Origin: Betaproteobacteria bacterium
GTDB lineage: Bacteria > Pseudomonadota > Gammaproteobacteria > Burkholderiales > Eutrophovitaceae
Reading direction: 5' to 3'
DNA length: 64,000 nucleotides
NCBI GenBank assembly: GCA_020354125.1
Contig: CP070643.1
Coordinates: 3,291,694 to 3,355,693, forward strand
A program made the translations under genes and the position numbers. The notes under the pieces were generated by a model. The model was not told the origin of the DNA and ran no database searches. It worked only from the letters and a program-made list of their open reading frames with translations. Of this stretch, positions 34,850 through 43,220 are shown piece after piece. Numbering within the stretch: the first letter of the stretch is position 1; each line of letters begins with the position of its first letter.

Positions 34850-36655
34850 ATGACAACAACAGCTGCGCAAACTCATAACGACCTTGCATTCCTGATTGCC
34901 CAGGGAATGCTCGATGGTTTCAATCGCCACTATCGGCTGTTTCGCGAAATAAGCCGGCATGGAAAGACGCTGTTTGAGAAAGGTGATTGGCACGAGCTGC
35001 AACGCATCTCGCGCGAGCGCATCGCCTTTTACGATAAGCGCGTCATCGAATGCGAGGAATACCTGCGTCGTCGTTACGATACGGATTCGCTTGATGACGC
35101 GATCTGGCAGCAGGTCAAGCTGCATTACATCGGGTTGCTCGCCAGTCACAAGCAACCGGAACTGGCCGAGACGTTCTTCAACTCGGTGAGCTGCCGCATG
35201 CTCCATCGCAGCTATTACCACAACGACTTCATATTCGTCCGCCCGACGCTCTCGACCGAGCACATTGGATCGGACCCGCCCGTCTACCGCAGCTACTACC
35301 CGGCGAAGTTTGGATTGCGCACCTCGATCAACCAGATCCTGAGCGACTTCGGTTTGCGCAACCCGTTTCGGAATCTCAACCGTGATTTGCGCTCGCTGCT
35401 GAGCGCGCTGCGCACGCGGCTGCCGCGGCCATTTCAGCTGGAGGCTAATCACCAGATCCAGTTGTTGTCGTCGCTTTTCTTTCGTAACAAGGGTGCTTAC
35501 ATCATTGGCAAGGTGATTAACGGTGACGCCGAGTACCCTTTTGCCATTCCGATTCTGCGCAATGACGACGGATCGGTTTATGTCGATAGCGTGCTGCTAA
35601 GCACAGCAGAGCTTGAAATCCTGTTCGGATTCTCGCGCGCCTATTTTCTGGTGGATATGGAAGTGCCGTCGGGCTACGTGTCTTTTCTCAGCAGCCTGTT
35701 GCCGCGCAAGCCGGCCGCCGAGCTATACACGATGCTAGGTTTACAGAAGCACGGAAAGACACTCTTCTACCGCGATTTCCTGCATCATCTGCGCCATTCG
35801 AGCGACCAGTTCGGGGTTGCTCCCGGTATTCGCGGATTGGTCATGCTGGTCTTTACCTTGCCGTCATATCCGTACGTGTTCAAGGTGATCAAGGATGAGA
35901 TCTCACCGCCGAAGGAGATCACCCGGAAACAGGTCAAGGATAAGTACTTGCTGGTCAAACGCCATGACCGTGTCGGGCGCATGGCGGACACCCTCGAGTA
36001 CACCGACGTGGCGTTGCCGATTGAGCGCTTCGCGCCGGAATTGATTGAAGAACTGCGCGCACTTGCGCCGACTGTGATTGACGAAGACGGCGATACGCTG
36101 CTCATTCATCATCTCTATGTCGAGCGCAGGATGACACCGCTGAACATTTACCTGGACCAAGCATTGCCGGCGGAGCTCGAACGCGCCGTCGACGATTACG
36201 GGTTGGCCATCAAACAACTCGCGGCGGCGAATATTTTTCCCGGAGACATGCTGTTCAAGAATTTCGGCGTCACTCGCCACGGCCGCGTGGTTTTCTATGA
36301 CTATGACGAAATCGCTTATATGACCGAGTGCGATTTCCGCCGCATTCCGGAGCCGCGTACTCCGGAACAGGAAATGTCGGCCGAACCCTGGTACCCGATT
36401 GGCCCGGGTGACGTTTTCCCGGAAGAGTTCGGGACTTTTCTTCTAAACAATGAAAAAGTACGCGCAAGTTTTAACAAGCATCATGCCGACTTGCTCGGCC
36501 CGCAGTTTTGGAACCAGGCCAAGTCACGCATTCTTGCGGGGCACGTGGAGGACGTATTTCCGTATCCGGAGGCACAGCGTTTTCGTAACAGACCGATCCG
36601 CGATACCAATTATTCAGAACAACTTCGTCATCAGGAAAATCGAGAACAGGGGTAA
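34850..36655 (+). CDS. aceK: Isocitrate dehydrogenase kinase/phosphatase
   Basis: This protein of about 601 residues controls isocitrate dehydrogenase by reversible phosphorylation, diverting isocitrate to the glyoxylate shunt during growth on acetyl-CoA-forming substrates. Recognisable AceK features include FKVIKDEISPPKEITRKQVKDKYLLVKRHDRVGRMADTLEY (ATP/kinase region) and FKNFGVTRHGRVVFYDYDEIAYMTECDFR (catalytic Asp region). I chose the ATG at 34850 because the upstream codons belong to the inverted repeat. The thiolase begins 3 bp after its stop, so the two are coupled. Location within the liu cluster fits a life on acyl-CoA substrates. Confidence 0.95.
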   Translation: MTTTAAQTHNDLAFLIAQGMLDGFNRHYRLFREISRHGKTLFEKGDWHELQRISRERIAFYDKRVIECEEYLRRRYDTDSLDDAIWQQVKLHYIGLLASHKQPELAETFFNSVSCRMLHRSYYHNDFIFVRPTLSTEHIGSDPPVYRSYYPAKFGLRTSINQILSDFGLRNPFRNLNRDLRSLLSALRTRLPRPFQLEANHQIQLLSSLFFRNKGAYIIGKVINGDAEYPFAIPILRNDDGSVYVDSVLLSTAELEILFGFSRAYFLVDMEVPSGYVSFLSSLLPRKPAAELYTMLGLQKHGKTLFYRDFLHHLRHSSDQFGVAPGIRGLVMLVFTLPSYPYVFKVIKDEISPPKEITRKQVKDKYLLVKRHDRVGRMADTLEYTDVALPIERFAPELIEELRALAPTVIDEDGDTLLIHHLYVERRMTPLNIYLDQALPAELERAVDDYGLAIKQLAAANIFPGDMLFKNFGVTRHGRVVFYDYDEIAYMTECDFRRIPEPRTPEQEMSAEPWYPIGPGDVFPEEFGTFLLNNEKVRASFNKHHADLLGPQFWNQAKSRILAGHVEDVFPYPEAQRFRNRPIRDTNYSEQLRHQENREQG

Positions 36656-36658
36656 ACC

Positions 36659-37843
36659 ATGGCAAAAGATCCGGTCGTTATCGTCTCTGCAGTACGCACG
36701 CCAATGGGTGGATTGCAGGGTGTACTCAAAGGCTTCGCGGCGCCAGAGCTTGGCGCCAATGCGATCAGGGCGGCGGTCGAACGTGCTTCACTGAAGCCGG
36801 AAAAGATCGACGAAGTCATTATGGGTTGCGTCCTGCCGGCCGGTCAGGGGCAAGCACCGGCGCGCCAGGCCTCGCTCGGCGGCGGTCTGCCTATGTCCAC
36901 CGGTTGTACAACCATTAACAAGATGTGTGGTTCCGGAATGAAAGCGGCGATGTTGGCACATGACCTGTTGGTTGCCGGCACCAATGACATCATGGTTGCC
37001 GGCGGCATGGAAAGCATGAGCAATGCGCCGTACCTGTTACCAAAAGCGCGCACCGGCTACCGCATGGGGCACCAGCAAGTACTCGATCACATGTTCTACG
37101 ACGGTCTGGAGGACGCCTACGACAAGGGTCGGCTGATGGGTACTTTTGCCGAGGACTGCGCAGAGAAATACGGCTTTGCACGCAATCAACAGGACGAGTT
37201 TGCAATCTCATCGTTACAGCGCGCGCAGAAGGCAAACGAGAACGGCAGTTTTGCCTGGGAGACTATTCCCATTGCCATCAAGGCCGGCAAGGAAGAACGG
37301 TTCGTCGAGCGGGACGAACAGCCGTTCAAGGCCAACTTCGAAAAGATTCCTTTGTTGAAGCCGGCATTTCGTAAGGACGGTACCGTGACTGCAGCCAATT
37401 CGAGTTCGATCTCCGATGGGGCAGCGGCACTGGTCATGATGCGCCAATCCACGGCCGGGCAGCTTGGTGCGAAATCGCTGGCGACCGTGATCGGGCATGC
37501 CACCCACGCCCAGGAGCCGGGTTTGTTTACCACGGCGCCGGTAGGAGCGATTCGCAAGCTGTTCGACAAGACGGGTTTGAGCACGGACACGGTCGACCTG
37601 TTCGAGGTCAACGAAGCCTTTGCAGTTGTGACGATGGCAGCTATGAAAGAACACGCAATTGCGCATGAAAAGGTCAACATCCACGGCGGCGCCTGCGCGC
37701 TCGGACATCCGATCGGGGCTTCCGGTGCCCGCATCCTGGTGACGCTAATCGGTGCTTTGCGGGCGAGTGGTGGCCGGCGTGGCGTCGCGTCGCTTTGTAT
37801 TGGAGGGGGTGAGGCTACGGCTATGGCAATCGAAATGGCCTGA
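36659..37843 (+). CDS. Acetyl-CoA acetyltransferase (thiolase)
   Basis: A 394-residue thiolase. The acylated cysteine lies in TTINKMCGSGMKAAM (about residue 88); the C-terminal NIHGGACALGHPIGASGARILVTL has the second catalytic His and Cys. It interconverts two acetyl-CoA and acetoacetyl-CoA. In this context it would thiolyse acetoacetyl-CoA from leucine or 3-hydroxybutyryl-CoA, or start PHB synthesis. It is translationally close to aceK and is followed by a dispersed repeat, which may end the transcript. Confidence 0.93.
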   Translation: MAKDPVVIVSAVRTPMGGLQGVLKGFAAPELGANAIRAAVERASLKPEKIDEVIMGCVLPAGQGQAPARQASLGGGLPMSTGCTTINKMCGSGMKAAMLAHDLLVAGTNDIMVAGGMESMSNAPYLLPKARTGYRMGHQQVLDHMFYDGLEDAYDKGRLMGTFAEDCAEKYGFARNQQDEFAISSLQRAQKANENGSFAWETIPIAIKAGKEERFVERDEQPFKANFEKIPLLKPAFRKDGTVTAANSSSISDGAAALVMMRQSTAGQLGAKSLATVIGHATHAQEPGLFTTAPVGAIRKLFDKTGLSTDTVDLFEVNEAFAVVTMAAMKEHAIAHEKVNIHGGACALGHPIGASGARILVTLIGALRASGGRRGVASLCIGGGEATAMAIEMA

Positions 37844-37852
37844 CAGTTTGTC

Positions 37853-37965
37853 GAAAAAGCTACTGCGCCGATTCTTCTTCTTGGGCCGATTGCTATGTCG
37901 CGTGCTCGCTTAGTCCTCGCCTGCCAATTTTGGTATGCGTCCTTCGCAGGGTTCTTTCGAAACTG
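37853..37965 (+). repeat. Dispersed intergenic repeat, copy B
   Basis: GAAAAAGCTACTGCGCCG at 37853, CCGATTGCTATGTCGCGTGC at 37886 and TTTCGAAACTG at 37955 match copy A (23481-23544) and copy C (47320-47411, other strand). It is the longest copy and fills most of the 212 bp gap between the thiolase and the DsbA-fold isomerase gene. Confidence 0.6.
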
Positions 37966-38055
37966 GCGGCTCCTTGCACTCGGGCTGCTCGCCACTCTTT
38001 CTCCAACAAACTGCGAATTTGCGGTCACGCGCTGAGATACATTACCGAGCGAGCA

Positions 38056-38703
38056 ATGGCTGAGCCAGTTTCAACAGAACCGAGTACAGAAAAACCGGTC
38101 AGGAAAGAACCGATCGAGTTCTATTTCGACTTCTCTTCGCCGTACGGCTACTTCGCGGCGACGCGTATCGGCGCAATAGCGAGGGAGCACGGCCGTGAGG
38201 TACTGTGGAAACCGTATCTGCTGGGTGCCGTTTTCAAAGTCACCGGCGGTGCTCCGGTGCCGAGCATCCCGCTCAAGGGGGAGTATCAAAAGCGCGATAT
38301 GGAACGTGTGTCACGGCTATGGCGGATTCCGTATAAAGAGCCTTCCAGGTTCCCGGTTGGCGGACAAGCGCCGAGCCGTATTGTCTACTGGTTACAGGAG
38401 CACCATCCGGACAAGCAGGAGGGCGCTGTACTTGCACTTTTTCACGCCTACTTCGTTGAGGACCGTGATATCTCCACGCCGGAGATTGCTGCTGACGTCG
38501 TCGCATCGCTGCATCTGAATCAGGACGAGCTTCTGGCTGCGACACAGGCGCCGGAGATGAAAGAGCGGCTCAGGCAAGAGTGCGATGCAGCGATAAAGAA
38601 AGGTGTGTTCGGTTCACCATTCATCATTGTCGATGGCGAACCATTCTGGGGCGCTGACAGGCTGGCGCAGGTTGAAGAGTGGCTTGAAACCGGCGGATTT
38701 TGA
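38056..38703 (+). CDS. DsbA-fold 2-hydroxychromene-2-carboxylate isomerase-like protein
   Basis: This 215-residue kappa-GST/DsbA-fold protein has EFYFDFSSPYGYFAATRIGAIA in place of a CxxC active site; the serine after DFSS is the usual catalytic residue of the HCCA-isomerase family. VFGSPFIIVDGEPFWGADRLAQVEEWL closes the fold. It binds glutathione in known members. Its role within a leucine cluster is unknown; similar genes are often found near fatty-acid degradation. The ATG at 38056 is chosen by family fit. The rhodanese gene follows after 10 bp. Confidence 0.82.
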   Translation: MAEPVSTEPSTEKPVRKEPIEFYFDFSSPYGYFAATRIGAIAREHGREVLWKPYLLGAVFKVTGGAPVPSIPLKGEYQKRDMERVSRLWRIPYKEPSRFPVGGQAPSRIVYWLQEHHPDKQEGAVLALFHAYFVEDRDISTPEIAADVVASLHLNQDELLAATQAPEMKERLRQECDAAIKKGVFGSPFIIVDGEPFWGADRLAQVEEWLETGGF

Positions 38704-38713
38704 GAGGACTGAA

Positions 38714-39124
38714 ATGGTACTGAAGAAAGGCTGCAAGCAACTGGTTGCCGAGGCTAACGAGAAGATTCGCACTATTCCCTTGCAGGAAGCGATGAAGCGA
38801 CATGGGAATCCCGACGTGGTTTTTGTGGATATACGTGATGTGCGCGAGTTGCAACGCGAAGGCATGATTCCTGGTGCAGTACACGCGCCGCGCGGAATGC
38901 TCGAGTTCTGGGTCGATCCCGAAAGCCCCTACTACAAGGACATATTCGGCAGTGGCAAGGAGTTCTATTTCTACTGCGCTTCGGCGTGGCGATCGGCACT
39001 GGCCACGCTGGCTGTTCAGGAAATGGGCCTTGAGCCTGTTGCTCATATCGAGGGCGGGTTCAGTGGATGGAAGAAAGCCGGTGGACCTGTAGGGGAGAAA
39101 CCGGAGAAAGCCTCCGCCAAGTAA
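38714..39124 (+). CDS. Rhodanese-domain protein
   Basis: This 136-residue single rhodanese domain has [46 protein letters not shown] and the active-site loop [12 protein letters not shown] with its catalytic cysteine, which carries persulfide sulfur. It lies 10 bp after the DsbA-fold gene and 14 bp before liuB, in one transcript. The link between sulfur transfer and leucine catabolism is not evident; this pairing is seen as a passenger of acyl-CoA clusters. Confidence 0.88.
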   Translation: MVLKKGCKQLVAEANEKIRTIPLQEAMKRHGNPDVVFVDIRDVRELQREGMIPGAVHAPRGMLEFWVDPESPYYKDIFGSGKEFYFYCASAWRSALATLAVQEMGLEPVAHIEGGFSGWKKAGGPVGEKPEKASAK

Positions 39125-39138
39125 GCAGTCTTCACGAG

Positions 39139-40746
39139 ATGCCGGTTATTCAAACCAAACTCAACACTCGTTCAGCGGAATTCAAAACTAACCGCGACAG
39201 CATGAGTGGTCTGGTCGCCGACTTGCGCGACAAGTTCGCGATTGTCAGTCAGGGCGGACATGAAGCAGCGCGCGCCAAGCACGAGGCACGCGGCAAATTG
39301 TTGCCGCGTGAGCGTGTGCGCAAGTTGCTCGACATTGGATCGCCGTTTCTCGAGTTGTCACAGCTTGCTGCCTGGAACATGTATGACAACGCCGTACCTT
39401 CGGCGGGGATTATCACCGGCATTGGCCGTGTCTCAGGGCGCGAGTGCGTCATCATCGCCAACGATGCGACCGTCAAAGGCGGTACCTATTATCCGACCAC
39501 TGTGAAGAAACACTTGCGGGCGCAGGAGATTGCCTGGCAAAACCGCTTGCCCTGTATCTATCTGGTTGATTCCGGCGGCGGCAACTTGCCGAATCAGGAC
39601 GATATCTTTGCCGATCGCGAACACTTCGGCCGCATATTCTTCAATCAGGCCAATATGTCCGCGGCCGGAATTCCGCAGATCGCCTGTGTGATGGGTTCGT
39701 GTACAGCCGGTGGCGCTTACGTGCCGGCGATGTCGGACGAGGCTGTGATCGTCAAGAATCAGGGAACCATTTTTCTTGGCGGCCCGCCGCTGGTCAAGGC
39801 GGCGATCGGCGAAGTGGTGAGCGCTGAACAGCTCGGTGGCGCAGACGTGCATGCACGCACCTCAGGCGTGGTCGACCATTACGCACTGAACGACCAGCAT
39901 GCGCTGGAAATGGTGCGCCGTATTGTCGCGCATCTCAATCTGCGCAAAGTGGTCTCGCTTGACGTACAGACGCCTCGCGAACCGTTGTACGCAACCGAAG
40001 AAATGCACGGCGTCATTCCCACCGACAGCCGCAAACCGTACGACGTCAGAGAAGTGATTGCACGCATTGTCGACGGCAGCGAGCTGGATGAATTCAAACC
40101 GCTCTACGGAACCACTCTTGTGACCGGGTTCGCGCACATCTTTGGCTACCCGGTCGGTATTGTCGCGAACAATGGCATTCTGTTTTCGGAGTCTGCGCTC
40201 AAAGGCGCGCACTTCATCGAGTTGTGCGCGCAACGTGGCATTCCGTTGTTGTTCCTGCAGAACATCACCGGCTTCATGGTCGGCGAGAAGTACGAGTCGG
40301 GCGGCATCGCCAAGGATGGCGCGAAGATGGTCACGGCGGTTGCCTGTGCCCAAGTGCCGAAGTTCACTGTCATCATTGGCGGCAGCTTTGGTGCAGGTAA
40401 TTATGGCATGTGCGGGCGCGCCTATTCGCCTCGCTTCTTGTGGATGTGGCCGAACGCGCGTATCTCGATCATGGGCGGCGAACAAGCGGCGAGCGTGCTT
40501 GCCACCGTCAAGCGCGACGGTATGGAGAAAGCTGGCAAAAAGTGGAGCGCGAAAGAAGAGGCAGCTTTCAAGGCGCCGTTACTGGAGCAATACGAGACAC
40601 AAGGCCATCCCTACTATGCCTCGGCACGGCTGTGGGACGATGGTGTAATCGATCCAGCTGAGACACGCATGGTGCTCGGACTGGGCATTTCCGCCGCCGT
40701 CAACGCGCCAATTCGTGAAACACGCTTCGGCGTATTTCGGATGTGA
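39139..40746 (+). CDS. liuB: Methylcrotonyl-CoA carboxylase, carboxyltransferase (beta) subunit
   Basis: This 535-residue biotin-dependent carboxyltransferase has acyl-CoA and carboxybiotin half-sites: [47 protein letters not shown], and the oxyanion-hole glycines in the later [24 protein letters not shown] and [22 protein letters not shown]. It transfers CO2 to 3-methylcrotonyl-CoA, giving 3-methylglutaconyl-CoA, together with LiuD. The ATG at 39139 gives the usual length; the frame is open upstream into the rhodanese gene. The next gene follows by 10 bp. Confidence 0.95.
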   Translation: MPVIQTKLNTRSAEFKTNRDSMSGLVADLRDKFAIVSQGGHEAARAKHEARGKLLPRERVRKLLDIGSPFLELSQLAAWNMYDNAVPSAGIITGIGRVSGRECVIIANDATVKGGTYYPTTVKKHLRAQEIAWQNRLPCIYLVDSGGGNLPNQDDIFADREHFGRIFFNQANMSAAGIPQIACVMGSCTAGGAYVPAMSDEAVIVKNQGTIFLGGPPLVKAAIGEVVSAEQLGGADVHARTSGVVDHYALNDQHALEMVRRIVAHLNLRKVVSLDVQTPREPLYATEEMHGVIPTDSRKPYDVREVIARIVDGSELDEFKPLYGTTLVTGFAHIFGYPVGIVANNGILFSESALKGAHFIELCAQRGIPLLFLQNITGFMVGEKYESGGIAKDGAKMVTAVACAQVPKFTVIIGGSFGAGNYGMCGRAYSPRFLWMWPNARISIMGGEQAASVLATVKRDGMEKAGKKWSAKEEAAFKAPLLEQYETQGHPYYASARLWDDGVIDPAETRMVLGLGISAAVNAPIRETRFGVFRM

Positions 40747-40756
40747 GATAGCTTGA

Positions 40757-41911
40757 ATGCAAGATACCGCATACACCACAGAGGAACACGAAGCGTTACG
40801 CGAACAGGTGGCACGCTTTCTCGAGCGCGAAGTCGAGCCGGTTGGTGAGCAATGGGAAGAGCAGGGTTTCACGCCGCGTGAAGTGCTGCGCGAGATGGGC
40901 CGGCTCGGCTGGCTCGGGATGATGTATCCGTCCGAGTATGGCGGCGCCGAGGCCGACATTATGACGTCGGTGGTGTTTCAGGAAGCGCTGTCATTGTCGA
41001 CCTTCGCTGGCTTCGTAGTCACGGTGTTGGTGCACACCGACATGGCATCACCACACCTGGTCAACGCGGGCAGCAAAGCGCAGATCGAGAAGTACCTGCC
41101 ATCAATCACCGCCGGTGAAGCAATTACCGCGGTTGCCATATCGGAGCCGGACGCCGGATCTGATGTCGCCGGTATTCGCACCCGTGCCCGCCGCGATGGC
41201 GACGATTGGGTGATTGATGGCAACAAGATGTTCATTACCAACGGCGTGCATGCCGACCTGTACTTCGTTGCGGCCAGAACTGATCCGGACGCGAAGGGAT
41301 CACGCGGCATGTCGATGTTCATTGTCGAAAAAGACATGCCGGGTTTTCGTGTTGGACGCGCGTTGAAGAAACAGGGTTGGAATTCGTCGGACACGGCTGA
41401 GCTTGTCTTTGATGGCTGTCGGGTGCCCGCCGAGAACCTGCTGGGCGAGGAAAACCAGGGTTTCTACGCGGTGATGAAGAACTTTCAGATTGAACGCATC
41501 GCGCTCGGCGCCATGGCCATAGGACACGCGCGTACCGCGTTGCGGTTAACGGCACAGTGGGTCAAACAACGTAAGGCATTTGGCGGTGTGCTGTTCGACA
41601 AGCAGGTGATCCGCCAGCGGCTGGCGATGCTGGACGCCAAGACACAGGCGGCGCGGGCGTTTCTGTATCACTGCGCATGGCTTGTCTCGCAGCAGCGCGA
41701 GTGTGTTCGCGAAGTGTCGATGCTCAAGGCGCTGACCGGTGAGCTGGTAAACGAAGTGATGTATTCCTGCCAGCAGTTTCATGGCGGCATGGGCTACATG
41801 CGCGAAACGCCGATCGAGCGTCTGGTCAGGGACGCGCGCGTGCTCGCGATCGGTGGTGGTGCCACTGAAGTGATGCTCGAAGAAGTCGCAAAGCGGTTTT
41901 ATTTCGACTGA
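40757..41911 (+). CDS. Second acyl-CoA dehydrogenase
   Basis: This 384-residue FAD acyl-CoA dehydrogenase has AISEPDAGSDVAGIRTRA and FITNGVHADLYFVAA motifs and the C-terminal flavin-contact QQFHGGMGYMRETPIERLVRDARVLAIGGGATEVM. The usual MCAD/SCAD catalytic Glu (before Gly-Thr-Ser) is Gly here; Glu in NFQIERIALGAMAIG matches the LCAD/IVD/citronellyl-type position. Its substrate may be a branched or longer acyl-CoA. It is inside the liu operon between liuB and liuC, so a substrate from branched-chain or isoprenoid acid breakdown is likely. Confidence 0.88.
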   Translation: MQDTAYTTEEHEALREQVARFLEREVEPVGEQWEEQGFTPREVLREMGRLGWLGMMYPSEYGGAEADIMTSVVFQEALSLSTFAGFVVTVLVHTDMASPHLVNAGSKAQIEKYLPSITAGEAITAVAISEPDAGSDVAGIRTRARRDGDDWVIDGNKMFITNGVHADLYFVAARTDPDAKGSRGMSMFIVEKDMPGFRVGRALKKQGWNSSDTAELVFDGCRVPAENLLGEENQGFYAVMKNFQIERIALGAMAIGHARTALRLTAQWVKQRKAFGGVLFDKQVIRQRLAMLDAKTQAARAFLYHCAWLVSQQRECVREVSMLKALTGELVNEVMYSCQQFHGGMGYMRETPIERLVRDARVLAIGGGATEVMLEEVAKRFYFD

Positions 41912-41963
41912 TGCCATTTCTGATCGCAGCTATTCTCAATTAACGCGATATTGAGCGAGACAG

Positions 41964-42758
41964 ATGAGTAACTATCAGACACTTGAACTTGAAACGCATC
42001 GCGACGTAGCGGTGATCTGGATGAACCGGCCGGATGTGCGCAATGCATTCAATGAAACCATGATTGCCGAGTTGTCTGCCGCATTTCGCTCATTGGATGC
42101 AGATGATGAAGTCAAGGCTGTGGTTCTGGCAGGACGCGGCAAGTCGTTTTGCGCTGGTGCGGATCTGAACTGGATGAAAAAGATGTCCGGCTACAGCGCC
42201 GAGCAGAACTACGAGGACGCACTCGGACTGGCCAGCATGCTGCACACCTTGTATTCGATGACCAAACCGACGATTGCCCGCGTTCACGGCCACGCCTTTG
42301 CCGGCGGCATGGGTCTGGTGTCGGCTTGCGATATGGCGGTTGCAGCATTCGAAGCTGAATTTTGCTTGTCCGAGGTGAAAATCGGCTTGATTCCGGCGAC
42401 TATCGGACCTTATGTCGTGGCAGCGATGGGCTCGCGCGCCTGTCGCCGTTACATGGTGACCGGCGAACGGTTTGCCGCTTCCGAGGCATACCGCGTTGGG
42501 CTCGTTCACGAGATCGCACCACTGGACAAGATCGACGAGAAGATCGACGAGTTGTTGATCCATCTGGTGGTTGGCGGAAGTGCCGCGCACGCAAAAACAA
42601 AATCTTTGATCGATCTGATTGCGCGCTCGACGCTGGGTCAGACGTTGATGGAAGAGACGGCACAACGCATCGCGCAAGTGCGCGCCTCGGAAGAGGGCAA
42701 GGAAGGCATTCGCTCGTTTCTCGATAAACGCAAGCCGAACTGGGTACCGGGAGACTAG
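41964..42758 (+). CDS. liuC: Enoyl-CoA hydratase family, methylglutaconyl-CoA hydratase
   Basis: This 264-residue crotonase-fold protein has GRGKSFCAGADLNWMKKMSGYS (CoA oxyanion hole), VHGHAFAGGMGLVSACDMAVAAFEAEFCLSEVKIGLIPATIGPYV and the catalytic-region glutamate in LSEVKIG. Position between liuB and liuD identifies it as the hydratase making HMG-CoA from 3-methylglutaconyl-CoA. A small membrane-protein gene begins one base after the stop codon. Confidence 0.92.
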   Translation: MSNYQTLELETHRDVAVIWMNRPDVRNAFNETMIAELSAAFRSLDADDEVKAVVLAGRGKSFCAGADLNWMKKMSGYSAEQNYEDALGLASMLHTLYSMTKPTIARVHGHAFAGGMGLVSACDMAVAAFEAEFCLSEVKIGLIPATIGPYVVAAMGSRACRRYMVTGERFAASEAYRVGLVHEIAPLDKIDEKIDELLIHLVVGGSAAHAKTKSLIDLIARSTLGQTLMEETAQRIAQVRASEEGKEGIRSFLDKRKPNWVPGD

Positions 42759-42759
42759 C

Positions 42760-43191
42760 TTGTCAGAACTCACCGCTCTGGACCGGCAAAAAACCAAGCT
42801 GCTGGTGTTCTTCAGTGCGCTTGGCCTGGCCGGTTTCGTTCTCAATCTGTTGGCCGGGATCGGCCTGTGGTCTCATGCTGGCGCTAGTACCCTCGAAGTG
42901 CCGACCTATGACCGGTTCGTCAGTCAACTGCGTTATACAGATCAGGCGCAGATTCCGGAGCTGGCCAGATCAACTTTCGAGAACTGGTCGGCATGTGAAT
43001 CGAAGCGCGCCGGCATGACGACAGTTGCTGTGCACGCGCTTGTAACCGGCTCCGTCGCGGGTATTTTGTTCTTCGCTATCTGCCTGGTACTGGGCTGGCA
43101 AGTGCATCAGAAAGTGAGCAGCATTTCTGCCGCCGGGGCACCGCCTCAGCCACCCGAGTCGGTCGATGATACTTGGCGCTCGGGGCGCTAG
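42760..43191 (+). CDS. Small two-TM membrane protein inside the liu operon
   Basis: This 143-residue protein starts at TTG, one base after liuC's stop. It has two hydrophobic helices (about 14-37 and 89-113) with a short periplasmic loop rich in charged residues and a Pro-rich cytoplasmic tail ending TWRSGR. No ATG is available before the first helix. I do not recognise the family. Co-transcription with liuC and liuD suggests an accessory role or simply a passenger. Confidence 0.6.
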   Translation: MSELTALDRQKTKLLVFFSALGLAGFVLNLLAGIGLWSHAGASTLEVPTYDRFVSQLRYTDQAQIPELARSTFENWSACESKRAGMTTVAVHALVTGSVAGILFFAICLVLGWQVHQKVSSISAAGAPPQPPESVDDTWRSGR

Positions 43192-43220
43192 ATCGTCTAT
43201 ACCAGGACCAGGTCGCGGAT

